Source of the DNA: Streptomyces sp. NBS 14/10
GTDB taxonomy: Bacteria > Actinomycetota > Actinomycetes > Streptomycetales > Streptomycetaceae
Assembly: GCF_002224125.1 (NCBI RefSeq)
Contig: NZ_NCSM01000007.1
Span: 375,839-439,838 of the forward strand
DNA length: 64,000 bases
Direction: 5' to 3'
Shown one piece after another: positions 1 to 9,848 of the stretch (its first letter is position 1; every line of letters starts with the position of its first letter). Position numbers and translations under genes: made by a program. The notes under the pieces were generated by a model, which ran no database searches, had not been told where the DNA came from, and saw only the letters and a list, made by a program, of their open reading frames with translations.

Positions 1-716
1 TCCGCGCTGGGCGACTTGCTGTCCTTGGACTCCTTCTTGCCCTTGCCCGAGCCGTCCTCGCCGTCGCCCTTGCCCTCGTCCGCGCTGCTCGCGCCGTCCG
101 CACCCGCGGACGGCGCCTCGCCCGGCGCTCCGCTCTGGCGCGTACGCGGTCCGCTGGAGTCCCCCTCGCCCGGGCTGTGGTCCGCTTCCGGCGACGTATC
201 GGGGCTTGACGAGGACGAGGGCTCGTGGAAGATGCCGCCCTCCGTGGCAATTTCCGCCACGAACAGCCCGGCCAGCACGGGGCCGAGCACCGACGCCATG
301 ATCGTCACCCGGCGCCCCCGCCCGCGCCGCGCACGGCGCGCCCGGCCGCCGACGATGCCGCGGGGCTTTGGCTTTCTACGGGACGCCGCCTTGCGCCGGT
401 CCGCACGGGTCGAGGCGGCGCCGGGGGCCGCGGAGAGCTCGCCTTCGACGTCCTCGCCGACGTCGTCATCCTTGCCCATGGCCTCGCCGACGGCCTCGCC
501 CCTGCCGACGACCTCGCCCAGGGCTCCGGCCTCGGCTTCGGCTTCGGCTTCGGTCTCGCCGATGTAGGGCGCGCGGCCTGTCCCGCCGTCGGCCCAGCCG
601 TAGTCGACCGCGGCGTTTTCGGCGGCAGGGTACGGAGACTCCTCGGCGTACGCGCCGCAACCGGGGCAGGCGAGAGCGCCGTTGAGGTGGCGGCGGCAGG
701 CAGGACAGTAATCCAT
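1..716 (-). CDS. SCO2400-family zinc-ribbon membrane protein (partial, runs off the window)
   Basis: The frame starts at an ATG at 716 and stays open to base 1, so the 3' end is missing. The N-terminus MDYCPACRRHLNGALACPGC holds two CxxC pairs, a small zinc ribbon typical of the Streptomyces SCO2400 family. After an acidic Ala/Glu-rich stretch there is a basic patch (RGRRARRARRGRGRR-like) followed by one hydrophobic segment (VTIMASVLGPVLAGLFVAEI), then a long Ser/Glu/Asp/Lys-rich tail. This looks like a cytoplasmic zinc ribbon, one membrane pass and an extracytoplasmic disordered tail. The function of the family is unknown to me. No clear Shine-Dalgarno motif was seen. It is transcribed alone, away from any partner in the window. 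Confidence 0.75.
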   Translation of the reverse strand, partial: MDYCPACRRHLNGALACPGCGAYAEESPYPAAENAAVDYGWADGGTGRAPYIGETEAEAEAEAGALGEVVGRGEAVGEAMGKDDDVGEDVEGELSAAPGAASTRADRRKAASRRKPKPRGIVGGRARRARRGRGRRVTIMASVLGPVLAGLFVAEIATEGGIFHEPSSSSSPDTSPEADHSPGEGDSSGPRTRQSGAPGEAPSAGADGASSADEGKGDGEDGSGKGKKESKDSKSPSA

Positions 717-893
717 TTCGCCGGGCAGGTTATGTGCCCGGCGGGTAGCGAAGGAACCGCGGATTGTGAGAATCCTGTGCAAGGATCGGATTCGCGCCGC
801 ACCTGTTTCCGCTTGGCCGAAATTGTCCGCCTCGGCGGCTCAGCCCCGGTGGCTCAGCCCACCCAGCGCCGCTGCCTCAGAACCCTGCAGCCC

Positions 894-1778
894 TCAGCCC
901 TTGAACGCCGGCTGCGCAAGCCCCTGCCCCGCCCCCGCGAGGACCAGCACCGACCCGGCGAGCGGCTGCTCGGCAGGGCCGAGACCGACCCGGGCCGAGG
1001 TCACATACAGGTCGGTCAGGCCGGAGCCGCCGAAGGCGCACGCGGTCGGGCGGCGCACCGGCAGCTCGACCACCCGGTCGAGCGTGCCGTCCGGGGTGTA
1101 GCGGCGGACCACGCCGCCGTCCCACAGCGCGACCCAGACACAGCCGTCGGCGTCCACGCACAGCCCGTCGGGGAAACCGGCGCCGTCCTCGATCCGTACG
1201 AAGGGGCGGCGGCCCGTGACCCCCTCGCCCGCCACGTCGAAGACGTCGATCCGGCAGGTCGGAGTGTCGGCGTAGTACATGAGGCTGCCGTCCGGGCTCC
1301 AGCCGGTGCCGTTGCTGACCGTGACGTCCGGCAGGATCTCCGTACGGGAGCCGTCCGGGGCGATACGGGTCAGCGTGCCGCCGCCCGTCGCCTCGTCGTA
1401 GCGCATGGTGCCCGCCCACAGCGAGCCGTCCGGCGCCACGGCCGCGTCGTTGCCGCGGCGGCCGGGGACCGGCTCGTGGGCCAGCCAGGAGAATGCGCCG
1501 TCGGCCCCGTACAGGCCGATGCCGTCGCGGAGGTTGACCACCAGACCGCCGCCCGCGCGGGGCTTGGCCGCGCCGACATGCTGTTCGGTCGCCAGGACCG
1601 TACGCCGGCCGTCGGCCGGGTCGTAGGTGTGCACGCGGGACGAGAGGATGTCGACCCAGATCAGCCGCTGTGCGGCGGCGTCCCAGGTCGGGCCCTCGCC
1701 CAGCTCGGCGGCCGCCCGGACGGCGACGTCCAGTCCGCCGCCGGTACCAGCGGCGGTCACGCCATTCGTCTCGCTCAT
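894..1778 (-). CDS. SMP-30/gluconolactonase/LRE family protein
   Basis: A 294-residue protein with the SMP-30/regucalcin six-bladed propeller signature: E-G-P-T-W near residue 29 (metal ligand Glu), the N-G-T-G-W-S-P-D-G motif in mid-protein, and F-P-D-G-L-C-V-D-A-D-G blades. Family members are divalent-metal-dependent lactonases that open sugar lactones such as gluconolactone; cytoplasmic. Its ATG overlaps the stop of the upstream IclR-type regulator by an ATGA junction (1775-1778), so the two are translationally coupled and the regulator probably controls sugar-acid metabolism including this gene. Substrate cannot be told from sequence. Confidence 0.9.
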   Translation of the reverse strand: MSETNGVTAAGTGGGLDVAVRAAAELGEGPTWDAAAQRLIWVDILSSRVHTYDPADGRRTVLATEQHVGAAKPRAGGGLVVNLRDGIGLYGADGAFSWLAHEPVPGRRGNDAAVAPDGSLWAGTMRYDEATGGGTLTRIAPDGSRTEILPDVTVSNGTGWSPDGSLMYYADTPTCRIDVFDVAGEGVTGRRPFVRIEDGAGFPDGLCVDADGCVWVALWDGGVVRRYTPDGTLDRVVELPVRRPTACAFGGSGLTDLYVTSARVGLGPAEQPLAGSVLVLAGAGQGLAQPAFKG

Positions 1779-2551
1779 GCTCCACGCCTCCGGTGTCCGA
1801 GACGGGCCGACAGTTCGCCCGCGCCCTTGGCGGCCAGCTCCGCCAGTTCCTCCTGCCGCTCCTCGCTCCAGCGGATCATCGGCACCGAGATGGACAGCGC
1901 CGCCACGACCTTGCCGGCCGAGTCCCGCACCGGGGCCGCCACGCAGCTCACGTCCGGGTTGGACTCGCGCTGCTCGACGGCGATGCCGCGCTCACGGATG
2001 GCGACGAGGTGGCGGCGCAGATCCTCTGGGGAGGTGATGCTGTTGTCCGTCATCCCGGCCAGCGGCTTGTCCTCCGGGATACGGGCGGCCAGGTCCTCCT
2101 CCGAGAGGGAGGCGAGCAGCATCTTGCCGACCGAGGTGCAGTGGGCGGGCAGCCGGCGGCCGGCGGCGGAGACCATGCGTACGGCGTGGGTGGAGTCGAC
2201 CTTGGCGATATAGATCACGTCCGCACCTTCGAGGATGGCGACATGGACGGTCTCGTCGCAGGTCTCGGCGACGCTGCGGGCCACCTGCTGTCCCTCGGCG
2301 GCCAGGTCGAGCTGTTCGGCGTATCGGCTGCCCAGCTGGTACGGGCGCACCCCAAGACGGTAGCGACCGGGCTGGCCGGGGACTTGCACGAGGTAGGAGC
2401 GGGCGGCCAGGGTGGTCACCAGCTCATGGACCGTCGTACGGGGCAGCCCGAGCTTGCGGGTGATCTCGGGTGCGGAGAGCGTGCCGTCCCCGTCGAGGAA
2501 GAGCTCGAGTATGTCCAGGGCCCGGGTCACTGCGGGCACCAAGCGTCCCAT
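1775..2551 (-). CDS. IclR family transcriptional regulator
   Basis: A 258-residue protein with an N-terminal winged helix-turn-helix (residues about 5-65, recognition helix around L-G-L-P-R-T-T-V-H) and a C-terminal IclR effector domain (about 85-250) ending with the usual V-A-A-P-V-R-D and A-A-L-S-I-S-V-P motifs. Such proteins bind small aromatic or sugar-derived acids. I chose the ATG at 2551; an in-frame GTG at 2560 lies only 3 nt behind a GAAGGGG stretch and could instead be the start. It is the first gene of a two-gene operon with the SMP-30 lactonase and is divergent from the hypothetical gene at 2708. Confidence 0.92.
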   Translation of the reverse strand: MGRLVPAVTRALDILELFLDGDGTLSAPEITRKLGLPRTTVHELVTTLAARSYLVQVPGQPGRYRLGVRPYQLGSRYAEQLDLAAEGQQVARSVAETCDETVHVAILEGADVIYIAKVDSTHAVRMVSAAGRRLPAHCTSVGKMLLASLSEEDLAARIPEDKPLAGMTDNSITSPEDLRRHLVAIRERGIAVEQRESNPDVSCVAAPVRDSAGKVVAALSISVPMIRWSEERQEELAELAAKGAGELSARLGHRRRGA

Positions 2552-2707
2552 GTGGCTCACCCACCCCTTCTGGTCCAGTTGGCACCATCTGTTCGAGATT
2601 CCGGCCAGCGGCCGGTATCGCGAACAGATTACGCAGGGGTGACTTCTCCAGGCAATGGCCAGGCATCGGTACCCCTGGGTAACGTCCGGGTGCGTCACGA
2701 TGGCGCC

Positions 2708-3322
2708 ATGAACTCCGCGCTCGACCCCTCGGCCGACTCCTTCCCCACACCCTTCCCTTTCGTACTGGTGCTGCTGCGGAGAATGGCCGATTATCACCCG
2801 GACCTGGTCGAGGGCGCACTGCGCGAGCTGGGCTTCAGCCGCTCCGTGATGCGCGAGGCCAACCGCCGCTGGCAGGCCATGCGGCGCTCACCGCGGCGCC
2901 GGTCCGCGGTCACCCACTACCGTTCCGTACTCGGCGCGCCCGAGACCGCGGCCACCCGCCGGATCGGCGATCTGACCTGCGAGGCGCTGAGCTGGCCGGT
3001 GCCGCTGTGGCCGGATCTGCGGTTCGAGGTGCTGACCGTACCGGGCGGCGGGGTGTGGAACGAGTGGCTGGTGCGCACACCCGGCGCCGCCGGGCCCCGG
3101 CCGCGTACGGTCGAGGACCTGACGCCCTGGTCCTGCACGGTGGACGAGGTGGCGAAGGCCTTCGCGCCCGCCCGGCCGATGGAGGGCTCGGCGCCCACCC
3201 GCTGGCGGCTGGCCTTCACGGCCCCGGACGGAAAAGGTGAACTCCACCACTGTGTGGCGGAGTTCACCTGGGGGCTGCTGCAGCGTGTTGACGCCGTCAG
3301 GACAGCTTCGCCGTCAGAGTGA
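2708..3322 (+). CDS. Conserved hypothetical protein
   Basis: A 204-residue soluble protein that I do not recognise. The first 25 residues are Ser/Pro-rich, followed by a helical region with basic runs (R-R-S-P-R-R-R-S) and a mixed alpha/beta C-terminal half containing several Trp residues. No signal peptide or membrane span. Codon use is typical of the surrounding genes, and third-position GC is high throughout, which supports coding. Its 3' end overlaps the convergent OsmC gene by 26 bp (3297-3322), unusual for a chromosome with otherwise ordinary spacing. Upstream RBS is weak; a GTG 18 nt upstream is an alternative start. Confidence 0.7.
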   Translation: MNSALDPSADSFPTPFPFVLVLLRRMADYHPDLVEGALRELGFSRSVMREANRRWQAMRRSPRRRSAVTHYRSVLGAPETAATRRIGDLTCEALSWPVPLWPDLRFEVLTVPGGGVWNEWLVRTPGAAGPRPRTVEDLTPWSCTVDEVAKAFAPARPMEGSAPTRWRLAFTAPDGKGELHHCVAEFTWGLLQRVDAVRTASPSE

Positions 3323-3722
3323 TCGTCGTACCGGTGAGCGCCTGGCTCACCGGGCAGTTCTTCTTGGCCTCCTCGGCCGCCGCGACGAACGCGTCCTCGT
3401 CCACGCCCTCGACCGTGCCCTCCACGGTGAGGTGGATACCGGTGATGCCGGTGCCCGGCTGGAAGGTGACGTCGGCCTGTGTGGTCAGCTGCGTCGGCGG
3501 GGTCCCGGCCTGGGTGAGGCCGTGCGACAGCGCCATCGAGAAGCAGCTGGAGTGCGCGGCCGCGATCAGCTCCTCCGGGCTGGTCTTGCCGTTCGCCTGC
3601 TCGGCGCGGGAGGGCCAGGAGACCGGCTGCTCGCCGATCCCGGAGGAGTCGAAGGTCACCGCCCCTTTGCCCTCGGTCAGATTGCCGTGCCAGACGGTGT
3701 GCGCGGTGCGCGTCGTAGCCAT
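3297..3722 (-). CDS. OsmC family peroxiredoxin
   Basis: A 141-residue protein of the OsmC/Ohr superfamily. The two redox cysteines are visible: Cys60 in A-A-H-S-S-C-F-S-M-A-L-S and Cys123 in K-N-C-P-V-S-Q-A-L. Such dimeric cytoplasmic enzymes reduce organic hydroperoxides with a Cys pair. The A-A-H-S-S-C-F-S-M-A spacing and the T-A-x-T-V-W-x-G start are of the OsmC rather than Ohr branch. Length is normal for the family. It faces and overlaps the hypothetical gene on the plus strand. It lies apart (76 nt) from the phosphatase next upstream in coordinates. Confidence 0.93.
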   Translation of the reverse strand: MATTRTAHTVWHGNLTEGKGAVTFDSSGIGEQPVSWPSRAEQANGKTSPEELIAAAHSSCFSMALSHGLTQAGTPPTQLTTQADVTFQPGTGITGIHLTVEGTVEGVDEDAFVAAAEEAKKNCPVSQALTGTTITLTAKLS

Positions 3723-3798
3723 GCTTCCTGCCTTCTGTGAGCTGCTGTGAGCTTCTGCCGGTGATCAGTCGGTGATCAGCCGGTGATCACCCCTGAGC

Positions 3799-4398
3799 CT
3801 ACGACCCTGAACCCACGTTCCACGCCACAACGGCGGGTCGGCCGTGCTCGGTTCCGATACGGCTGACGGTCGCCGTGTCGAGCCGGAAGAGCGCACCGCC
3901 GGAGGGCGGCAGTCCGAGGCGGCGCGCGGTGAGGACGCGCAGCACATGGCCGTGGGCGACGAGGACCACATCGCCGCGGTCGGCGCGCAGCTCGGCCTCG
4001 ATGGCGGCCAGCACCCGGTCGACGCGGGCGCCGATCCGCTCGGGCGTCTCGCCGGGGTGCTCGGGGTCGCCCGGGGCGACCCCGTCGGTCCACAGGTTCC
4101 AGTCGGGCCTGGTGCGGTGGATCTCGTCGGTGGTGATGCCCTCGTACCCGCCGTAGTCCCACTCCCGCAGGTCAGGCTCGATCCGCGCCCCCTCGATCCC
4201 CGCGAGCCGGGCCGTGGTCACGGCCCGGCTCAGGGGGCTGACGAGGGCGAGCGCGATCTTGCGGTCGGCGAGCAGCGGGCGCAGCGAGCGGGCCTGTTCC
4301 TCGCCGCGTGGCGTGAGCGGCAGATCGGTCCAGCTGGTGTGTCTGCCCGACCGGCTCCACTCGGTCTCGCCGTGCCGGATCAGCACCAGCTCACCCAT
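3799..4398 (-). CDS. Histidine phosphatase family protein
   Basis: A 199-residue protein with the R-H-G-E-T signature at residues 8-12, where His9 is the phosphate-accepting residue, followed by the L-T-P-R-G-E-E-Q-A motif and a C-terminal A-H-G-H-V-L-R segment containing the second catalytic His. This places it in the phosphoglycerate-mutase-like/broad acid phosphatase branch; the small size argues for a phosphatase rather than a glycolytic mutase. Its start overlaps the end of the thioredoxin gene by 8 bp, so the two form an operon. Natural substrate unknown. Confidence 0.92.
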   Translation of the reverse strand: MGELVLIRHGETEWSRSGRHTSWTDLPLTPRGEEQARSLRPLLADRKIALALVSPLSRAVTTARLAGIEGARIEPDLREWDYGGYEGITTDEIHRTRPDWNLWTDGVAPGDPEHPGETPERIGARVDRVLAAIEAELRADRGDVVLVAHGHVLRVLTARRLGLPPSGGALFRLDTATVSRIGTEHGRPAVVAWNVGSGS

Positions 4399-4813
4399 GG
4401 CTGCCCGGCGCTCCCGCCTCGCCCGCCTCCGCCTTCTCCTGGGCCGCCTGCTGCTGGGCCTCGGCGACGGAGGCGCGGACCGCGTCCATGTCGAGGCCGC
4501 GGGCCTGGCCGATGATGTCCTCCAGGGCCGGCTCGGGGAGGGCGCCGGGCTGGGCGAAGACCGCGATGTTCTCGCGCACGATCATCAGGGTCGGGATGGA
4601 CTGGATGTCGAACGCGGCGGCGAGCTCGGGCTGCGCCTCGGTGTCGACCTTCGCGAAGACCAGGTCCTGGTGCTTGTCGGCGGCCCGCTCGTAGACAGGT
4701 GCGAACATTCGGCACGGACCGCACCAGGAGGCCCAGAAGTCGATCAGGACGAAGTCGTTTCCCGAGACGATCTCGTCGAAGTTGTCCTTGGTGAGTTCAA
4801 CGGTGCTGGTCAT
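4391..4813 (-). CDS. trxA: Thioredoxin
   Basis: A 140-residue thioredoxin with the classical W-C-G-P-C active site (Cys31 and Cys34) and the conserved cis-Pro in I-Q-S-I-P-T-L. The fold ends near residue 110; the last 30 residues are an Ala/Glu/Gln-rich extension not found in minimal thioredoxins. I chose the ATG at 4813 because the M-T-S-T-V-E-L start matches other actinobacterial thioredoxins; an in-frame ATG at 4834 would add seven residues but would run through the likely ribosome-binding region (GCAGG/AGGTAG). It is cotranscribed with the histidine phosphatase (8-bp overlap). Streptomyces usually has several thioredoxins, so this is probably a secondary copy. Confidence 0.92.
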   Translation of the reverse strand: MTSTVELTKDNFDEIVSGNDFVLIDFWASWCGPCRMFAPVYERAADKHQDLVFAKVDTEAQPELAAAFDIQSIPTLMIVRENIAVFAQPGALPEPALEDIIGQARGLDMDAVRASVAEAQQQAAQEKAEAGEAGAPGSHG

Positions 4814-4983
4814 GCCTGCGCTACCTGCTTCCATGCTGTCGGCAGTGGGCCCAGCCTGCGATCCGCAGTGGCCCGGACCGCGTCAACCAGGTCGCCTCAG
4901 GTGGTATTCCCGCCGTGCTCTCGCGGCCGTGACCTGCGGCGATTCATGGTCTCAGGCGGCCGTGGTCTCACGCGGCCGTGGCC

Positions 4984-6142
4984 TCAGGCGATCTCCGCCG
5001 TGTCGATCCAGGTGACGCGGTGTGCCTCGGTGGGGTCGGGGGTCTCCCAGCGGCGGATCAGCCGGTCGATGACCGCCTCGGGCACCGGCCTGGGCCGGGC
5101 GGCGTTACGCGCGCGCAGCACCGCGGGCGGCGCCTCGAGCGCCACCAGCTCGACCCGCCCGCCGTACGCGGCCACCAGCCCCACGCACTGCTCGCGCAGC
5201 CGCCGCGAGACGTTGGTGGCGTTCCAGACGAACGGCTCGCCCGCGCGCAGATGCCCCCGCGCCGCCTCCCGCGCGGCCGCCACCACCGGGGCCTGGTCGG
5301 CCGCCGGATCCACGCCAAGCTCGGCGCGGAGCGCGTCCAGGCTGACCACGGGCAGACCGGGGCGGTGGGCGCCGATCCAGTGGTCCTTGCCGACGCCGGG
5401 CAGCCCCGACAGGACGGTCACCGTCATCCGGGTGTCGTCGTACGCGGCGTAGTCCGGGTCCCGGCCGGGGGTGCGGAAGTACTCGAAGCGGGCGTGGTCG
5501 GAGGGGAACCGGCGCGGCGCGGCCAGGCACTTCTGCTCGGCGCAGTACTCGCGGTACAGGTCGACGTGTCCCAGCATCACGTCCGTATCGCCGCAGATCC
5601 GGCCGAGGATGTCGGCCCGGGCCAGCACCGCCAGGTCGTCGTTGCTGGCCAGCAGGGAGGCCCGGAAGGCGATGCGCTCCAGGTCCGGCCGCTCCAGCGC
5701 CCAGAACGGCACCTGGTGGTGCCGGACCAGGGCGGCGACGTGCTCACGCCAGGCGATGGGCGCCCGCAGCTCCCACAGCACTCTGCGGGCGATCAGCTCG
5801 CCGCGCCGGGAGTGGCTGCGGGCGGTGATCCGCCCGTCGGGGTCGGTGGCGGTGCAGTCCGGCTTCGCCGCGTCGTGCAGCAGCACGGCGGCGAACAGCA
5901 GCGCCCGCCCGGCCGCGGTCCTGGCCCGCCACTCGGGCAGCCCCGCCAGCGCCTCGGCGGCCATACGGGTGTGGGTGGCCACATCGCCCTCGCCGTGGTG
6001 GGCGGCGTCCTGCGGTACGCCCTCCAGGCGGCGGATCCACGGATACGCCGCGACGATCCGCTCCCAGGGGACCGTCCAGTCCGGCGGCGCGGGGCAGAGC
6101 TCCAGCAGTTCCCGGAAGGGGCCCTCAGCCGGGAAGGGGCCC

Positions 6143-6156
<14 letters not shown>
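4984..6156 (-). CDS. HD-Pnk: HD-domain phosphoesterase fused to polynucleotide kinase
   Basis: A 390-residue two-domain protein. The N-terminal half (about 50-170) is an HD phosphohydrolase domain with H62, H94-D95 (L-L-H-D-A-A-K), H115 and H146-H147 as metal ligands. The C-terminal half is a P-loop kinase with G-L-P-G-V-G-K-D-H (Lys257) and a D-A-L-R-A-E-L helix. This matches the HD-Pnk end-healing enzymes known from Runella: the HD domain removes 2',3'-cyclic or 3' phosphates, the kinase phosphorylates 5'-OH ends. The gene overlaps the upstream RNA ligase by 14 bp, so healing and sealing enzymes are made together. Assignment rests on motifs and on the partner gene. Confidence 0.88.
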
Positions 6157-6928
<772 letters not shown>

Positions 6929-6987
6929 GGAATTCTTTCTATGCCGTACGCGACGGATCGGGCAACGAAGTTTTACTTGGGGCATGC

Positions 6988-7022
6988 GAAGGCCGGACCC
7001 GCGCTGTATGGGTCCGGCCTTC
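6988..7022 (-). terminator. Hairpin terminator after the FG-GAP gene
   Basis: A perfect 13-bp inverted repeat, arms 6988-7000 (GAAGGCCGGACCC) and 7010-7022, with a 9-nt loop. It lies downstream of the minus-strand FG-GAP gene (stop at 7119) and upstream of the RNA ligase start (6928), so it most likely ends transcription of the former. No strong T tract follows, as is common in Streptomyces. Confidence 0.65.
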
Positions 7023-7118
7023 TCGCGTCCGAGTCACGCGCAGCCCGCAGCGTGGATAGGACGTCTTCCACGGTAGGGCGCGGCACTGACAACCGGCGGT
7101 GACCACGGGGCCGGCCCG

Positions 7119-8618
7119 TCACAGACCGAGGTCGGCGACCGTGAAGCGCCGGGCGTCCTTCGTCGACAGACCGCCGTCCGACCCCCGGAAGACCCAGAAG
7201 CCCTGGGGCTTGCCGTACGCATCGCCGGGCGTGGAGGCGATCACGTCGGCGTGTCCGTCGCCGTCGACGTCCAGCAGCGGAGGCTCCGGGCCGAAGCGGC
7301 TGAAGGCGGATGCGCCGCGGGAGCCGGACACGCCCGGGGTGTCCGGGTCGATGGCCAGTTCCCCGCTGTCCCCCTCGCCCTCGCTCCGCTTCGGATCGTA
7401 TTCGCCGCCCTTGCCGCCCTCGCCCCCCGGGGAGCCGGGGAGCAGCGTGATGCGGCCCCTGTCGCGGTCCTCCCCGGGGCTGGAGACCACCAGGTCGGGG
7501 CTTCCGTCGGCGTTGACGTCGCCGACCGCCGGGAAGTCCCCGAACCAGTCGTCGAACTGCGGGTCGCCCGGCACGCCGGGGCTCGACTGGTCGACCGTCA
7601 GGTCCGCGCGGCCTGCGCCCAGTCCGGACTTCGCCCCGTGGACGACGGTGAGCCGGCCCGAGCGCTCGGCATGCCCCTGCTCGCTCCCCTCGCCAGGCGC
7701 CAGCAGGTCGTCGATCCCGTCGTTGTCAGCGTCACCGGCCCTGGGCACTGTCGGCCCGTCCTGCGTCTCGAGGAGCGCGCCGATACGCTCCTCGGCCGAC
7801 CGGTGCCGCACCAGGCCCCGCGGGCCGCCATGGTAGAAGGCGACATCGGTGAGGTCCTCCGGGGCGGTGTCGTCCTGCTCGGCGTCGAAGCTGTACGTCA
7901 GCACCACATCGGTGCGCCGGTCGCCGTCGAAGTCCCCGGTGGTGGCGCTGTCCGGGGCGGCGTAGCCAGATTGGTCGGCGGTGAAGTCCGCGGTACGGGC
8001 GGGGGTGCGGCCGCCGTCGCCGAACGGCCCGTACAGCACCTGCCCCTTGCCGGGCCCGGACTGGTCCTCGTCGTCCCGCCCTGGGACGAGCAGGTCCGCC
8101 GCCCCGTCCCCGTCGAAGTCTCCGGCCGCCTTCACCTCCACGCCGCCCACGGTCAACGGTCGGGGTCGCGCGAGACCGCTCCGCCCGCCGCGCAGCACCA
8201 CCGTCTCCGAGGTCGACGTCACGCTCCCCTTCTCGTACGCGAGGCGCACTGTCACCAGGTCGGTGTAGCCGTCGCCGTCGAGGTCGGCGCGGAGCAGCGG
8301 GCCCTGGTACTGGCGGTGGTCCGGCCGCTCGTCGAGGACCAGGCGCTTGTCCGGGTCGAGCCCGCGGGCCGAGCCGTAGACCACGGCCAGGCCGGGGGAC
8401 TGCGGACTGCCGGACTTCGTCGGCGGGTTCACAAGGGTGGCGAAGTCGTCGTACCCGTCGCCGTTGAAGTCCCCCGGGGCCTTGGCGGTCAGGCTCTTCG
8501 CGGTGGCCGGCTTGCCCCGCCGCGGTGTGTCCGCCTCCCCCGAGTCCCCCGCGTCGCCGCACCCGGACAGGAACAAGGCGGCGGCACAGACGGTCGCGGC
8601 GGGGAGGATCGGACGCAT
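7119..8618 (-). CDS. FG-GAP/VCBS repeat lipoprotein
   Basis: A 499-residue exported lipoprotein. The signal peptide M-R-P-I-L-P-A-A-T-V-C-A-A-A-L-F ends in the lipobox L-S-G-C. The mature part is built of about seven repeats carrying the calcium-binding D-F-N-G-D-G-Y-D-D / D-L-D-G-D-G-Y-T-D / D-V-N-A-D-G-S-P-D type motifs, which form an integrin-alpha-like beta propeller. Asp/Gly-rich loops are seen at regular spacing of about 60 residues. The role is unknown; such proteins act in adhesion or as secreted binding platforms. A perfect hairpin terminator lies 97 nt downstream. It is divergent from the AraC-type regulator at 8876. Confidence 0.9.
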   Translation of the reverse strand: MRPILPAATVCAAALFLSGCGDAGDSGEADTPRRGKPATAKSLTAKAPGDFNGDGYDDFATLVNPPTKSGSPQSPGLAVVYGSARGLDPDKRLVLDERPDHRQYQGPLLRADLDGDGYTDLVTVRLAYEKGSVTSTSETVVLRGGRSGLARPRPLTVGGVEVKAAGDFDGDGAADLLVPGRDDEDQSGPGKGQVLYGPFGDGGRTPARTADFTADQSGYAAPDSATTGDFDGDRRTDVVLTYSFDAEQDDTAPEDLTDVAFYHGGPRGLVRHRSAEERIGALLETQDGPTVPRAGDADNDGIDDLLAPGEGSEQGHAERSGRLTVVHGAKSGLGAGRADLTVDQSSPGVPGDPQFDDWFGDFPAVGDVNADGSPDLVVSSPGEDRDRGRITLLPGSPGGEGGKGGEYDPKRSEGEGDSGELAIDPDTPGVSGSRGASAFSRFGPEPPLLDVDGDGHADVIASTPGDAYGKPQGFWVFRGSDGGLSTKDARRFTVADLGL

Positions 8619-8875
8619 GGTGACACCTCATGACGGCAAATGGCGGCTTCTCCGATCATGGACTCACAGCGGCCACCGCTCGGTTCCCGCCCCAGGTGTC
8701 GTGCCGGGCTTCGTGCCGGGCTTCGTCGGAGCCTCGCCGTGCGGGATGCCGGAGGGGCGTGGAGGAGGACGATGCCGGGCCGTGCAGCGCCGCGACGCAA
8801 CCTGGGATCCCGGGAACCGCGTCTCGAGGGTCTGCAGTATGGAGAGTGACGAATCGGCGGCGTCGAGAGGACATC

Positions 8876-9844
8876 ATGGACATCGCGACCATGACGACGG
8901 CATGGCTGACACCGCAAGAACGGTTCGGCTGGTGGCATGACATGACGGCTTCGACGCTGATCCCGACCGCCATGGGCAGCGACCGGGCGGCGGACTTCGA
9001 CGCCTCGGCCCGGGTGCTGAACCTCGGTGACGTCCAGGTCTCGGACATGGCCTACCCCATGCTGACCGTGACCCGGACCCCGCGGCTGATCCAGCGCAGC
9101 GACCCCGGCTATGTGCAGCTGTCGCTCACGCTCTCCGGGAACATGGGGTTGACGCAGTTCAGGAGGCACACCCTGCTCGGCGCCGGGGATCTGGCGGTGT
9201 ACAGCTCCTCGGAGCCGTTCGACGGCTGGGCGAGCCCCGAGGGCGCGGCGCCGGTCCGCCAGTTACTTCTGCATCTGCCCCGGGCGGCGCTGCCGCTGAC
9301 CGGACGGCAGGTGGACCGCCTCGCGGCCACCCGGATACCCAGCGGCGAGGGATTCGCCTCGCTGCTCTCCCAGTTCCTCACGCATGTCGCCCGCCATCCG
9401 CGGCAGTTCGCCCCTCAGGACGCGCCCCGGCTGTCCACCACCCTGGTCGATCTGCTCGCCCACACGATCGCGCAGCGGCTGGACGCCATGTCCGCCCTGC
9501 CACCGGAGAGCCGGGAGCGCGCGCTGCTCCTCCGGGTGCAGGAGTTCATCCGCCGACACCTGCCCGACCCGGGCCTCACCCCGGCCGCCGTCGCCGCGGC
9601 CCACCACATGTCCCCTCGCTCGCTCCACCGCCTCTTCCAGCGGCACGGCCTGACCGTGGCGTCCTGGATCCGCCACCAGCGCCTCGAACGCTGCCGCCGC
9701 GACCTGGTCAATCCCCGGCTCGCCGGGCGGCCGATCCAGGCCACCGCCGCGACGTGGGGGTTCTCCCGCCCGGGCGACTTCACCCGCGCGTTCCGCAGCG
9801 CCTATGGCGTATCGCCGAGCGAATACCGCAACTGGTCTTTCTGA
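8876..9844 (+). CDS. AraC family transcriptional regulator
   Basis: A 322-residue regulator. The N-terminal 200 residues match the AraC-binding-like domain (AraC_binding_2 type, G-Y-V-Q-L-S-L-T-L-S-G region); the C-terminal 100 residues are a double helix-turn-helix (A-A-A-H-H-M-S-P-R-S-L-H-R-L-F and the closing F-S-R-P-G-D-F-T-R-A-F-R). I chose the ATG at 8876 because GAGAGG lies 5 nt upstream. Codon 130 is TTA (9263-9265), rare in Streptomyces and read only by the bldA tRNA, so translation may be development-dependent. It is divergent from the FG-GAP lipoprotein gene, a possible target. Confidence 0.92.
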   Translation: MDIATMTTAWLTPQERFGWWHDMTASTLIPTAMGSDRAADFDASARVLNLGDVQVSDMAYPMLTVTRTPRLIQRSDPGYVQLSLTLSGNMGLTQFRRHTLLGAGDLAVYSSSEPFDGWASPEGAAPVRQLLLHLPRAALPLTGRQVDRLAATRIPSGEGFASLLSQFLTHVARHPRQFAPQDAPRLSTTLVDLLAHTIAQRLDAMSALPPESRERALLLRVQEFIRRHLPDPGLTPAAVAAAHHMSPRSLHRLFQRHGLTVASWIRHQRLERCRRDLVNPRLAGRPIQATAATWGFSRPGDFTRAFRSAYGVSPSEYRNWSF

Positions 9845-9848
9845 TCTT

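Noticed and set aside
225..2213. Very long open frame on the plus strand across the zinc-ribbon, lactonase and IclR genes
   Set aside because: It is antisense to three well-recognised genes, has Arg/Ala/Gly-rich composition and no known domain; such frames arise from high GC at third codon positions.
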